Shown: positions 17,433 through 28,100 of the stretch, one piece after another
Numbering within the stretch: the stretch's first letter is position 1
How the letters are laid out: each line of letters opens with the position of its first letter
Assembly (NCBI RefSeq): GCF_004151275.2
Contig: NZ_CP130821.1
Location: 2,542,001-2,606,000 of the forward strand
DNA from: Flavobacterium dauae
GTDB taxonomy: Bacteria > Bacteroidota > Bacteroidia > Flavobacteriales > Flavobacteriaceae
DNA length: 64,000 nt
Reading direction: 5' to 3'
Program-made: the position numbers and the translations under genes
The notes under the pieces: generated by a model
Told to the model about the DNA's origin: nothing
The model's input: only the letters and a program-made list of their open reading frames with translations
Database searches by the model: none

Positions 17433-18374
17433 TTACGAAAGATTATTTAGCATTTCTTTTGTCATACTTTCTAAATCAAAATCGTGTTTCCATCCCCAAT
17501 CTTCACGGGCTGATGAATCATCAATACTTGAAGGCCACGAATCGGCAATTGCCTGACGGAAATCTGGTTCGTACGAAATCTCGAAACCTGGTTTTTCTTT
17601 TGCAATAACTGCTGCAATTTCTTTTGGAGTGAAACTCATTGCTGACAAATTGTACGACGAACGAATTTTGATTTTATCTTTATCTGCCTGCATAATACCA
17701 ACGGTTGCACGAATGGCATCATCCATATACATCATTGGTAATTCGGTGTTTTCAGATAAAAAACACGTGTATTTATTGTCGGCAACTGCTTTGTAGTAAA
17801 TATCAACAGCATAATCGGTAGTTCCACCGCCCGGAAGTGTTTTCCAAGAAATTAATCCCGGATAACGGATAGATCTTACATCAACACCGTATTTGTTAAA
17901 GTAATATTCGCACCAACGCTCACCAGCTTGTTTAGAAATTCCGTAAACGGTTGACGGTTCCATAACGGTGTATTGCGGTGTATTTTGTTTTGGAGTTGTT
18001 GGTCCAAAAACGGCAATGCTGCTTGGCCAAAATATCTTTTTAATTTTACCTTCTTTCGCTAAATTTAATACGTGGAAAAGCGAATTCATATTTAAATCCC
18101 AAGCAAAAGCCGGATTTTTCTCTGCAGTGGCAGAAAGTAAAGCTGCCATTAAATACACTTCGTCAACTTTATATTTATCAACCAATGTTGCAACAGCGTC
18201 AAAATTCATGGCATCTACAATTTCAAAAGGACCGGTTTTAAAAACATCTTGTTCACCTTTTCTAATATCCGAAGCAATAACATTGTCAATTCCGTAAATT
18301 TCTCTTAATTTTAAGGTAAGCTCTGACCCTATCTGTCCGCAAGCTCCAATAATCAATATTTTGGTTGTATCCAT
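17433..18374 (-). CDS. L-threonine 3-dehydrogenase, short-chain (epimerase-like) type
   Basis: Oxidises L-threonine to 2-amino-3-ketobutyrate with NAD in threonine catabolism. The sequence has the extended-SDR fold: GACGQIGSE for NAD binding near the N-terminus, WPSSIAVFG, and the catalytic Tyr-Lys pair in VYGISKQ. The segments RYPGLISW and GGGTTDYAV are typical of this short-chain threonine dehydrogenase rather than of sugar epimerases. The start is taken at the ATG at 18374 (MDTTKILIIG). An upstream ATG at 18395 lies within the promoter box 18393-18400 and cannot be used. Confidence 0.88.
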   Translation of the reverse strand: MDTTKILIIGACGQIGSELTLKLREIYGIDNVIASDIRKGEQDVFKTGPFEIVDAMNFDAVATLVDKYKVDEVYLMAALLSATAEKNPAFAWDLNMNSLFHVLNLAKEGKIKKIFWPSSIAVFGPTTPKQNTPQYTVMEPSTVYGISKQAGERWCEYYFNKYGVDVRSIRYPGLISWKTLPGGGTTDYAVDIYYKAVADNKYTCFLSENTELPMMYMDDAIRATVGIMQADKDKIKIRSSYNLSAMSFTPKEIAAVIAKEKPGFEISYEPDFRQAIADSWPSSIDDSSAREDWGWKHDFDLESMTKEMLNNLS

Positions 18375-18392
18375 CTTATTTAATTTGATGCA

Positions 18393-18400
18393 CAAAGATA
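18393..18400 (-). promoter_or_regulatory. -7 box TATCTTTG for the threonine dehydrogenase gene
   Basis: Reverse-strand TAnnTTTG match about 19 bases before the ATG at 18374. It overlaps the alternative upstream ATG and so decides the start. Confidence 0.5.
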
Positions 18401-18496
18401 CTGTTTGTAACCAAATATTTTTGAAATCTTCTTGAAAAAGAAATCGAACTTCTCTTAATATTTATGGTTTAAATATTTTAATACCACCAATATTAG

Positions 18497-18504
18497 TAAT
18501 TTTG
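18497..18504 (+). promoter_or_regulatory. -7 box TAATTTTG before the lipoprotein-mfd operon
   Basis: Exact TAnnTTTG match 23 bases before the ATG at 18528. Confidence 0.5.
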
Positions 18505-18527
18505 TATTTTGTTTTAGACCACATTTT

Positions 18528-19106
18528 ATGAAATATATATTTATTTTAATACTGCTTGCAACGGCTACAATCAGCTGTAAAAAAGAGGTAGCACCTACGC
18601 CAAGTGTAACCAATAAAATTTCGCAGGATTCTATGGTTAAGAACATTCATAAACAGTGGAAGTTTACCGTAGCTGTTTCAAATCCATCAGTAAATTCAAA
18701 ATTAAGTACTTGGGAAGATTGGCGAAATTATTCCAACGAACTAACCATTGCCCCTAATGCAAGCTTAACTAATTTAACACGAAAAGCAACTGCTTTGGTT
18801 GAAAAATCGGCAGTTTTAAAGAACAATATTCCAGAGCTTTACAACAAACCGGAAACCAAAGCACGATTAACTTTGTTAGAAACCAACATTCAACGTTTAG
18901 ATATGTTTCTGGAATTAGAACCTTTAAACGTTAAAGAAATCAGTGGTTTACTTGCCAGTATTCAAAAAAACACCAGTTCGTTAATCAATCAGTTTGATGA
19001 ATTTGAAATCAAGGCAAAAATACCGAAAGAAACAGGAGAAGATCAACTGCATCAACGTATCGATACAATAAAACGTGCCACTTTAAACGCCATTCCACAA
19101 GAATAA
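18528..19106 (+). CDS. Lipoprotein of unknown function
   Basis: 192 residues. MKYIFILILLATATISC is a lipoprotein signal with lipobox TISC (Cys17). The mature part is almost wholly helical and rich in Leu, Asn and Lys, with heptad-like spacing, suggesting a helical bundle. The stop TAA overlaps the ATG of mfd, so the two are translated together, although no functional link is evident. I do not recognise the family. Confidence 0.8.
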   Translation: MKYIFILILLATATISCKKEVAPTPSVTNKISQDSMVKNIHKQWKFTVAVSNPSVNSKLSTWEDWRNYSNELTIAPNASLTNLTRKATALVEKSAVLKNNIPELYNKPETKARLTLLETNIQRLDMFLELEPLNVKEISGLLASIQKNTSSLINQFDEFEIKAKIPKETGEDQLHQRIDTIKRATLNAIPQE

Positions 19107-22100
19107 TGAGTATTAAAAAAATAGTTGAACAAGCAACCAAAACGCAGCAACTGCAACAGCAGCTTAACAAATTAGGCAATAAAATTCACGCAAAAGGATT
19201 TATTGGTTCGGCATTGTCGTTTCAAATTCAGGCATTGTTTAAAGAGTCTGATCAACATTTTTTGTTGATTTTTAACGATAAAGAAGAAGCAGCTTATTAT
19301 TTGAATGATTTGGAAAATTTGATTTCGAAAGATTATGTGTTGTTTTATCCCGGATCGTACCGCAGACCATATCAGATAGAAGAAACCGATAATGCCAATG
19401 TGTTGTTGCGTGCCGAAGTTCTAAACCGATTAAACGCCCGAAAAAAACCGGTTGTAATTGTTTCGTACGCCGATGCTTTGTTCGAAAAAGTGGTTACGCG
19501 TAAACAATTGGACAAAAACACCTTGAAAATTGCCGTTAATGATAAAATGACGATCGATTTTGTAAACGAAGTTTTGTTTGAATACAATTTTAAACGTGTT
19601 GATTTTGTTTCGGAACCCGGCGAATTTTCTGTTCGTGGTGGAATTATCGATGTATTTTCTTTTTCGAACGAAAACCCATACCGAATTGAATTTTTCGGAA
19701 ATGAAATCGACAGCATTCGTGCGTTTGATGTGGAAACGCAACTTTCGATCGAAACCAATAAAAAAATCACGATTATCCCGAATGTAGAGAACAAATTTTT
19801 GCAGGAAAACCGTGAAAGTTTCCTAAATTATATTAGCCCAAATACCGTTTTGTTTATTCAAAACACTGTTTTAGTAAAGGAACAACTTACCAAAATGTTT
19901 CAGAAAGCAACCGAAGCTTTCGATAAACTAAATAAAGATGTTCAGCATTTGGCACCGGAACAAATGTTTTTGCCTTCGGCAGAATTTCTTCAAAAAGCCG
20001 ATGATTTCACGGTGGTTGAACTGGCGCAGCAAAACTTTTTTACACCCAATTTTTCAGTCGATTTTCATTTTAATCCGCAACCTTCGTTCAATAAACAGTT
20101 CGATTTGCTAATAGAAAACTTAAATCAAAATACATCAAACGGATACACCAATTATCTGTATTGTTCAAGTGAATCGCAAAGTAAACGTTTCGAAGAAATT
20201 TTCAGCAGCTTAAAAGATCAAAACAAAAGTATTCAGCAGTATAAAACCGTTGTAATGCCTTTGTTTCAGGGTTTTATCGACAAAGAAAACCAGATTGCGT
20301 GTTATACCGATCATCAGATTTTTGAACGATACCATAAATTCAGCATAAAAAACGGCTACACCAAAAAGCAAACCATCACTTTAAAAGAACTTACTACGCT
20401 TTCGGTTGGCGATTATGTAACGCATATTGACCACGGAATTGGAAAGTTTGGCGGTTTGCAGAAAATTGATGTAGAAGGCAAAAAGCAGGAAGCTATAAAA
20501 CTGGTGTATGCCGATAACGATATTGTGTATGTATCAATTCACTCGCTACACAAAATATCAAAGTATAACGGTAAAGAAGGAACGCCGCCAAAGATTTACA
20601 AAATTGGATCTGGTGCCTGGAAAGCCTTAAAACAAAAAACAAAAGCGCGTGTAAAACACATTGCGTTTAATCTTATAAAACTGTACGCAAAACGCCGATT
20701 AGAAAAAGGATTTGCGTGTGCGCCCGACAGTTATTTACAGGCAGAATTAGAAAGTTCTTTTATTTACGAAGATACGCCCGATCAGTTAAAATCTACCATT
20801 GAAGTGAAGGCTGATATGGAAAATGATCGTCCAATGGATCGTTTGGTCTGTGGAGATGTGGGCTTTGGTAAAACCGAAGTTGCGATTCGTGCCGCTTTTA
20901 AAATGGTCGATAATGGTAAACAAGTCGCAGTTTTGGTACCTACAACCATTTTGGCTTTTCAGCATTACAAAACGTTTACCGAGCGTTTAAAGGATATGCC
21001 CGTGAATGTTGCGTATTTGAATCGATTTAAAACCGCGAAACAGAAAGCCGAAACCTTGAAAGAATTGGCTGAAGGAAAAGTCGATATTTTAATAGGAACG
21101 CATCAGTTGGTCAATAAAAATGTGGTTTTTAAAGATTTGGGATTATTAGTGATTGATGAAGAACAAAAGTTCGGAGTTGCCGTAAAAGACAAACTAAAAA
21201 CCATTGGCGAAAATATCGATACTTTAACGCTTACCGCAACGCCAATCCCGAGAACATTACAGTTTTCGTTAATGGCAGCCCGCGATTTATCGGTAATTAC
21301 CACGCCACCACCAAACCGTTATCCAATCGAAACAAATGTGGTAGGTTTTAACGAAGAGGTTATTCGCGATGCCATTGCGTACGAAATTGAACGAGGCGGA
21401 CAGGTTTATTTCATTAATAACAGAATCGAAAATATTAAGGAAGTTGCCGGAATGATCCAGCGTTTGGTTCCACATGCAAAAGTGGGAATCGGGCACGGAC
21501 AAATGGAAGGTAAGAAGTTGGAAGACTTGCTTTTATCGTTTATGGAAGGCGAATTTGATGTGTTGGTTGCTACAACGATTATTGAAAGTGGATTAGATGT
21601 TCCTAACGCAAATACCATTTTTATTAACAATGCCAACAATTTCGGTTTGAGTGATTTGCATCAAATGCGCGGTCGAGTTGGTCGAAGCAATAAAAAGGCG
21701 TTTTGTTATTTTATCACGCCACCTTACAGCGTAATGACCGAAGAAGCACGTAAACGTATTTCGGCATTAGAACAGTTCAGCGATTTAGGCAGCGGTTTTA
21801 ATATTGCCATGAAAGATTTGGAAATTCGTGGTGCAGGTGATATTTTGGGTGGCGAACAAAGCGGTTTTATTAATGAAATTGGTTTTGAAACGTATCAAAA
21901 AATCATGAATGAAGCCATTGATGAACTGAAAGAAAACGAATTTAAAGATTTATACGAGGAAGAACAAAATATCGATACCAAAGAATATGTAAAAGATATT
22001 GTAATTGAGTCAGATTTTGAGATTTTGTTTCCAGATGAATACATCAACAATGTTTCTGAACGATTAACGTTGTATAACGAACTGGCAACTTTAAAAACGG

Positions 22101-22456
22101 AAGATGAATTAATCGCTTTTCAAAATAAATTAATCGATCGTTTTGGGGCGTTGCCAAGACAAGTGGTGAACCTGTTAGATTCGGTTCGTATAAAATGGAT
22201 CGCATCAAAAGCCGGAATTGAAAAATTGGTGCTAAAACAAGGCAAAATGATTGGCTATTTTGTAAGCGATCAACAATCAATGTATTATCAATCGGCACAA
22301 TTCCGAAAAGTGTTACAGTTTATTCAGCTGTATCCAAAACTGGCAACGTTAAAAGAAAAACAGACCAAAAACGGTTTGCGTTTACTGTTGACATTTGATC
22401 AGATAAGATCAATAAATAAAGCATTGGAAAACCTTCAAAAACTACAACAGTTATGA
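19106..22456 (+). CDS. mfd: Transcription-repair coupling factor
   Basis: Removes RNA polymerase stalled at DNA damage and recruits UvrA. The 1116-residue protein shows, in order: the UvrB-like N-terminal modules (YPGSYRRPYQ; FVSEPGEFSVRGGIIDVF); the RNA polymerase-interacting domain (GDYVTHIDHGIGKFGG); the helicase motor with Walker A GDVGFGKTEVA, the DEEQ box in VIDEEQKFGV, TATPIPRTL, and the motif VI region QMRGRVGRS; and a C-terminal TRCF domain. Lengths of 1110-1160 are normal. The start overlaps the upstream lipoprotein stop. The end overlaps the next gene by four bases. Confidence 0.97.
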   Translation: MSIKKIVEQATKTQQLQQQLNKLGNKIHAKGFIGSALSFQIQALFKESDQHFLLIFNDKEEAAYYLNDLENLISKDYVLFYPGSYRRPYQIEETDNANVLLRAEVLNRLNARKKPVVIVSYADALFEKVVTRKQLDKNTLKIAVNDKMTIDFVNEVLFEYNFKRVDFVSEPGEFSVRGGIIDVFSFSNENPYRIEFFGNEIDSIRAFDVETQLSIETNKKITIIPNVENKFLQENRESFLNYISPNTVLFIQNTVLVKEQLTKMFQKATEAFDKLNKDVQHLAPEQMFLPSAEFLQKADDFTVVELAQQNFFTPNFSVDFHFNPQPSFNKQFDLLIENLNQNTSNGYTNYLYCSSESQSKRFEEIFSSLKDQNKSIQQYKTVVMPLFQGFIDKENQIACYTDHQIFERYHKFSIKNGYTKKQTITLKELTTLSVGDYVTHIDHGIGKFGGLQKIDVEGKKQEAIKLVYADNDIVYVSIHSLHKISKYNGKEGTPPKIYKIGSGAWKALKQKTKARVKHIAFNLIKLYAKRRLEKGFACAPDSYLQAELESSFIYEDTPDQLKSTIEVKADMENDRPMDRLVCGDVGFGKTEVAIRAAFKMVDNGKQVAVLVPTTILAFQHYKTFTERLKDMPVNVAYLNRFKTAKQKAETLKELAEGKVDILIGTHQLVNKNVVFKDLGLLVIDEEQKFGVAVKDKLKTIGENIDTLTLTATPIPRTLQFSLMAARDLSVITTPPPNRYPIETNVVGFNEEVIRDAIAYEIERGGQVYFINNRIENIKEVAGMIQRLVPHAKVGIGHGQMEGKKLEDLLLSFMEGEFDVLVATTIIESGLDVPNANTIFINNANNFGLSDLHQMRGRVGRSNKKAFCYFITPPYSVMTEEARKRISALEQFSDLGSGFNIAMKDLEIRGAGDILGGEQSGFINEIGFETYQKIMNEAIDELKENEFKDLYEEEQNIDTKEYVKDIVIESDFEILFPDEYINNVSERLTLYNELATLKTEDELIAFQNKLIDRFGALPRQVVNLLDSVRIKWIASKAGIEKLVLKQGKMIGYFVSDQQSMYYQSAQFRKVLQFIQLYPKLATLKEKQTKNGLRLLLTFDQIRSINKALENLQKLQQL

Positions 22457-22872
22457 GAAACTTAAGTATTTTATTCTTTTTAGTATGCGGTGGTTCTTCT
22501 TGTTTTTCACAAGTTGATTCCCTTGCTGTTGAACATATTCCCGTAGTAAAAGACGCCAATTATGCCGGTGGAAATACCGAAGATTTGTATTACTATGTAA
22601 ACAATAATTTCAATTACAACAACGTAAAAAAAGAAGACATACCCACAGTGGCAAGAAAACAGCCTTATTTTGTGTTTTATGTGGTGTTTGCGGTTAGCGA
22701 AGACGGAAAAGCTTTTGAATTTTCGCCTAAAGAAATTTCGGCAGAAAACAGTTTTTATAAAGAAGCTGTGCGTGTAATTGCATCGACCCGCTGGAATGTT
22801 GCCACAAAAGACAATGAATATAAAAAGCAGTTTTTGATAATACCGATAAAAGCAAATATTGGGGATTTTTAG
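22453..22872 (+). CDS. Secreted protein, TonB C-terminus-like
   Basis: 139 residues with a signal peptide ending near FSQ (about residue 20). The mature domain (YFVFYVVFAVSEDGKAFEF, then ENSFYKEAVRVIASTRW) resembles the compact C-terminal fold of TonB-like periplasmic proteins, without a membrane-spanning TonB helix. Its ATG overlaps the mfd stop. The role is unknown. Confidence 0.7.
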   Translation: MRNLSILFFLVCGGSSCFSQVDSLAVEHIPVVKDANYAGGNTEDLYYYVNNNFNYNNVKKEDIPTVARKQPYFVFYVVFAVSEDGKAFEFSPKEISAENSFYKEAVRVIASTRWNVATKDNEYKKQFLIIPIKANIGDF

Positions 22873-22889
22873 AGAAGTTTTAATAGAAA

Positions 22890-22925
22890 CAAAGAACGGC
22901 GACTTTTTTTAGTCGCCGTTCTTTG
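22890..22925. terminator. Strong bidirectional terminator
   Basis: CAAAGAACGGCGACT pairs perfectly with AGTCGCCGTTCTTTG around T6. It serves the mfd operon on the plus strand and metG on the reverse strand. Confidence 0.85.
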
Positions 22926-22939
22926 TTTGTGAAAATATT

Positions 22940-25000
22940 TTATCCAATCGTTGCACCATTGTAAACTCCGGCTTCATCGGGGTTTACAAACACCAATTTA
23001 CCTTCTTTCGTTTCGGTTAGTAACAACATTCCTTCACTGTTCACGCCACGTAAAGCTCTCGGAGCCAAGTTTACTAAAACGGTAACCTGTTTGCCAATGA
23101 CTTCTTCGGGAGTAAAATGTTCGGCAATTCCAGAAACAATGGTACGAACATCGATACCTGTATCAACTTTTAAAATCAATAATTTGTTGGCTTTAGGCAT
23201 TTTTTCGGCTTCTATGATTGTTCCTACACGTAAATCAATTTTTGCGAAATCTTCAAACTGTGCCGTTTCTTTTTGAGGCTCTGCTGTTTTTGCTTCGGCT
23301 GCATTTGCCAGTTTTGTAGCTTCCAATTTATCTATTTGTTTTTGAATTTCTTCGTCTTCTATTTTTGCAAACAATAATTCAGCCTGACCAATTTGGTGAC
23401 CTGCAGCAATTAAATCCGAAGTTTCAGAAACGCGATTCCAAGCAATCGGCTCAGAAATGTTCAACATGTTTTTTAATTTCGCTGCCGAAAATGGTAAAAA
23501 CGGCTCTGCCAACGTAGATAACGCCGCAGCAATTTGCAATGCCACATACATTTGCGTTTTTACACGTTCTTCATCGGTTTTAATCAGTTTCCAAGGCTCT
23601 TCGTCGGCTAAATATTTATTTCCTAAACGCGCTACGTTCATTAATTCGCCTAATGCTTCGCGGAAACGGTAACGCTCAATCGAACTTTCAATCACTGCCG
23701 GATACGCTTTTAATTCTGCCAACGTTTGTTCATCAACCTCATTAAAAGCATTTGGTGCAGGAATAATTCCGTTGTAATATTTATTGGTTAAAACCACTAC
23801 ACGGTTTATGAAATTTCCGAAAATAGCAACCAATTCGTTATTATTTCTAGCCTGGAAATCTTTCCATGTAAAATCGTTGTCTTTGGTTTCAGGTGCATTT
23901 GCCGTTAACGTATAACGCAACACATCTTGCTTTTCAGGGAAATCGACCAAATATTCATTCAGCCAAACTGCCCAGTTTTTAGAAGTCGATAATTTGTTTC
24001 CTTCTAAATTCAAGAACTCATTTGCAGGCACGTTATCAGGCATAATATAACTTCCTTCTGCCTTTAACATCGCAGGGAAAATAATACAATGGAATACAAT
24101 ATTGTCTTTCCCAATAAAATGAACCAATTTCGTGTCCTGATCTTTCCAATAAGATTCCCAGTCTTTTCCTTCGCGGGCAGCCCATTCTTTGGTCGATGAA
24201 ATGTAACCAATAGGCGCATCAAACCAAACGTACAGTTTTTTACCTTCGGCACCTTCCACCGGAACATCAATTCCCCAATCTAAATCGCGGGTTACGGCAC
24301 GCGGTTTCAAACCATCGTCTAACCACGATTTTACTTGTCCGTAAACATTCGGTTTCCAGTCGTTTTTATGACCTTCAATAATCCATTCGCGCAAAAAAGT
24401 ATCGTACTGGTCTAAAGGTAAAAACCAGTGTTTTGTTTCTTTTAAAATTGGCGTTGAACCTGTTATGGTTGATTTTGGATTAATTAAATCGGTAGCGTTT
24501 AACGATGTTCCGCATTTTTCGCATTGATCGCCATACGCACCTTCGCTGTTACATTTAGGGCACGTTCCGGTTACAAAACGATCTGCCAAAAACTGATCTG
24601 CTTCGGCATCGTACAATTGTTCGGTTACTTCTTCGATAAACTTTCCGTCATCGTACAATTTTCTAAAGAAATCAGAAGCGGTATCGTGATGAATTTTAGC
24701 CGAAGTACGCGAATAATTATCAAACGAAATTCCAAATTCCTGAAAAGAATCTTTAATGATTTTATTGTATTTATCAATTACTTGCTGCGGAGAAACACCT
24801 TCTTTTTTGGCTTTCATAGAAATTGCAACTCCGTGTTCATCGCTTCCGCAAATAAAAGCAACATCTTTATTTTGCTGGCGTAAAAAACGCGCGTAAATAT
24901 CGGCAGGAACGTAAACGCCCGCCAAATGTCCAATATGAATAGGTCCGTTGGTGTACGGCAAAGCCGCGGTAATGGTATATCGTTTTGGATTTTGAATCAT
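22940..25000 (-). CDS. metG: Methionine-tRNA ligase
   Basis: Charges initiator and elongator tRNA-Met. The 686-residue class I enzyme has the HIGH motif as HIGH in [10 protein letters not shown] (near residue 20), a zinc knuckle of the CPKC...CEKC kind (around 146-162), the KMSKS counterpart KLSTS, a helical anticodon-binding domain, and a C-terminal EMAP/Trbp111-like tRNA-binding domain (from [15 protein letters not shown]). A Lys/Ala/Glu-rich linker joins the last two. Length and layout are normal for the long form. Intact. Confidence 0.97.
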   Translation of the reverse strand: MIQNPKRYTITAALPYTNGPIHIGHLAGVYVPADIYARFLRQQNKDVAFICGSDEHGVAISMKAKKEGVSPQQVIDKYNKIIKDSFQEFGISFDNYSRTSAKIHHDTASDFFRKLYDDGKFIEEVTEQLYDAEADQFLADRFVTGTCPKCNSEGAYGDQCEKCGTSLNATDLINPKSTITGSTPILKETKHWFLPLDQYDTFLREWIIEGHKNDWKPNVYGQVKSWLDDGLKPRAVTRDLDWGIDVPVEGAEGKKLYVWFDAPIGYISSTKEWAAREGKDWESYWKDQDTKLVHFIGKDNIVFHCIIFPAMLKAEGSYIMPDNVPANEFLNLEGNKLSTSKNWAVWLNEYLVDFPEKQDVLRYTLTANAPETKDNDFTWKDFQARNNNELVAIFGNFINRVVVLTNKYYNGIIPAPNAFNEVDEQTLAELKAYPAVIESSIERYRFREALGELMNVARLGNKYLADEEPWKLIKTDEERVKTQMYVALQIAAALSTLAEPFLPFSAAKLKNMLNISEPIAWNRVSETSDLIAAGHQIGQAELLFAKIEDEEIQKQIDKLEATKLANAAEAKTAEPQKETAQFEDFAKIDLRVGTIIEAEKMPKANKLLILKVDTGIDVRTIVSGIAEHFTPEEVIGKQVTVLVNLAPRALRGVNSEGMLLLTETKEGKLVFVNPDEAGVYNGATIG

Positions 25001-25197
25001 GACTGTATGGTTTTCAGCCTACAAAAATAGTGAAAATAGGATAGAGTTGGAATAAAATTTAGGATAGAATCAGTTGTTGAAAATAATTGTTTCTTAAATG
25101 ATTATCGTTAATTTTTAGATTAAATTATGGGTTTATAAGCTTTTTTGTTATTTTTACAGACAACATCTTTATTTAATTAAATTTAAAATATTTTACA

Positions 25198-28100
25198 ATG
25201 AAAAAAACGATACCCTTATCAAAGTTTAAAATACGGTGGTTGCATACCAAAATTTTAATTTTATTTGGTTTATTTGTGTCTGCTTTTCAAGGACACACAC
25301 AGACCTATTCTTACACCGGAGCTGTACAAACCGTAACCCTTCCTGCGGGTTCTTATGAAATAGAGGCATGGGGAGCTGATGGTGGTAGCGGGTTTCATTC
25401 TTCTTTAATAAATAATGAAGGAAAAGGGGGCTATGCTAAAGGAATTCTAAATGTAGCAACCTCTACAACGTATTATATTTATGTTGGTGGTAAAGGAGAA
25501 GACGCTACCGGTACAGGTTCAGGGACTGTTTATTTAGGCGGTTGGAATGGAGGCGGAGACTCCGGTCAAAATAATTATACAACTACATCTTCATATCGTG
25601 CAGGTGGTGGTGGTGGTGGCACCGACATTAGAACAACACAAAATACTACGTATGCAAATAGATTGATTGTTGCCGGCGGCGGCGGCGGCGGCGTATACAG
25701 TACTACTTATCCTGGTGGCAACGGTGGAGGCCTCTCAGGTGAAGACGGTGGAAACACATACCACGGAGATGGGGGAACACAAACGGCAGGAGGTATTGCT
25801 AACGCAAATGGTACTAGTAATGTAGGTGGTACAAATGGAGCATTGGGCACAGGTGGAACCGGAGGTACAGCATCTTCTAAGTCTGGCGGCGGCGGCGGCG
25901 GCGGCGGTTATTATGGCGGCGGCGGCGGCGCTACGGGTAATTCTACTTCATCGCAAGGCGGCGGCGGCGGCGGTTCTTCATACATTGGAGGTGTAGCCAC
26001 AGGTGTTACTTTTATGTATGGAGATACTGGTTTTGTGGCTAATCCTGACACTACTGGTAACGGTACGGTTATTATTACATCAATGGCACCTTGTACGGGT
26101 ACCCCAACAGTAGGTACCGCTTCAGCCACATCGCGAAATTGTGCAAGCGAACCATTTACATTATCTGTTTCTAGTGCAACTAAAGCCGGTGGTATTACTT
26201 ATCAATGGGAGCGTTCAGACGCTGGTACAGGTGTATGGCAACCTATTTTGGGAGCAACAAGTGCTTCTTATACCGTAACCAACCAAACGGTGCCAAGTGA
26301 TTATCGTTTTGTTGTAACATGTACCCATACTACTAGTACTGTAACATCTAATGTTGTTACTGTAGCACAAACGGTAGCTGGTATTTTCTATGAAAACTTT
26401 GATACAACACCTACAGGGTCTAGTTCAAACAATACAGTACCAAGTTGTTGGACATATTTAAAGATAGGGACTTCAACTTCTTTCTACGGCTATACAGATG
26501 ATATAGCTGGGCAAACAACAAATGGTTTTTATGCCTATAGGTCTTCATCTACAAGTGCAACAGGCGATTTATTATTGATTTCACCTCAAACTGCTGATTT
26601 AGGTGCAGGTACTAAACAAATACGTTTTTCAGCAAAAAGAAGATACACCGGAAGTTATGGTGATACCTTACGTATCTACACAATGGATGGCACAACAGCA
26701 ACAGCAACTAAAACATTAATAGCGGAAATAAAATTAGAATCTAACGCTTCTTGGAAAGAGTATATTGTTCCTTTGGCAAATACAACCGATGATTATTTTG
26801 CTTTTTCGTTTGATCAAGAAAATGGAGTAACTAAATACGTTTTCATAGATGATGTGTATTACGAAGATTTATCCCCTTGTATTTTTCCAATGGGTCTAGA
26901 TGTTTCTAATGTTACTGAGAATGCAGCCGATATTTCTTGGAACGCATCAGTAGCAACAGGTGTTACAGGCTATTATTATGAAATTAGAGATAACGCAGGT
27001 ACTGTGGTTAAATCAGGTACGGTTACAGGAACTTCCGAAGCAATTACCGGTTTAACACCAGGAACTGATTATACAGTTTATATACGTAGCGTGTGTGGGA
27101 CATCTAATGGAGATTGGACAATGTATCCTGTTGAGTTTACTACATTGTGTATTCCTCTGGCTGTTAATTTTTATGAGAATTTTGATACAACTCCATCAGG
27201 AGGTAGTTCTGATAATACGGTGCCAAATTGCTGGACCTATTTAAAAACAGGAACTTCAACTTCTTTTTATGGATATACAGACACAACTGCAGGACAGACA
27301 GGTAAAGGTTTTTATGCTTATAGATCTTCATCTACAAGTGCTACAGGAGATTTAATGTTGGTATCGCCTGAAACCGTTGATTTGGGGGCTGGTACTAAAC
27401 AAATACGTTTTTCTGCAAAAAGACGATATACCGGCAGTTATGGGGATACCTTGCGTATCTATACGATGGACGGAAACACAGCAGCAGCAGCCAAGACTAT
27501 GGTAACAGAAATAAAACTGGATCCTACTGCTGCTTGGAAAGAATATATTGTTCCTTTAGCAAATACCACTGATGACTATTTTGCTTTTTCCTTTGATCAA
27601 GAGGGTATGACAAAATATGTTTTCATAGACGATGTTTATTATGAGGATTTATCGCCATGTATTTTTCCAATGAATATTGGAGCAACAAATATTACAGGAA
27701 CCAGTGCTACTATTAATTGGGATGCCTCATTAGCGGCAGGTGTAACCGGTTATGAATATGAAGTTAGAGATATAAATGGTGTAGTAGTAAAAACCGGTAC
27801 AGTTACGGGTACTTCGACCTCTATTTCTGGTCTAGATCCAGGAACCCAATATTTTGTATATGTACGCAGTAAATGCGGAGCATCAAACGGAGATTGGACA
27901 CCTTATCCTGGTAGTTTTGCAACATCTTGTGTTATTATTACTACAAATCTGTTTGAAGGTTTTGAGAAAACGCCAATAGGGTCTTCCTCTAATGCTTCTG
28001 AGCCACTGTGTTGGACTTATTTGAAAGACGGTAGTTCAACTTCTTTTTATGGATATACGTATGATCAAGCTTTCCAAACAGGTAATAACGGTTTTTACGG

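Noticed and set aside
25672..25973. Short tandem repeats considered as a possible CRISPR-like array
   Set aside because: They are in-frame GGC codons in a coding region, without spacers or a longer repeat unit.
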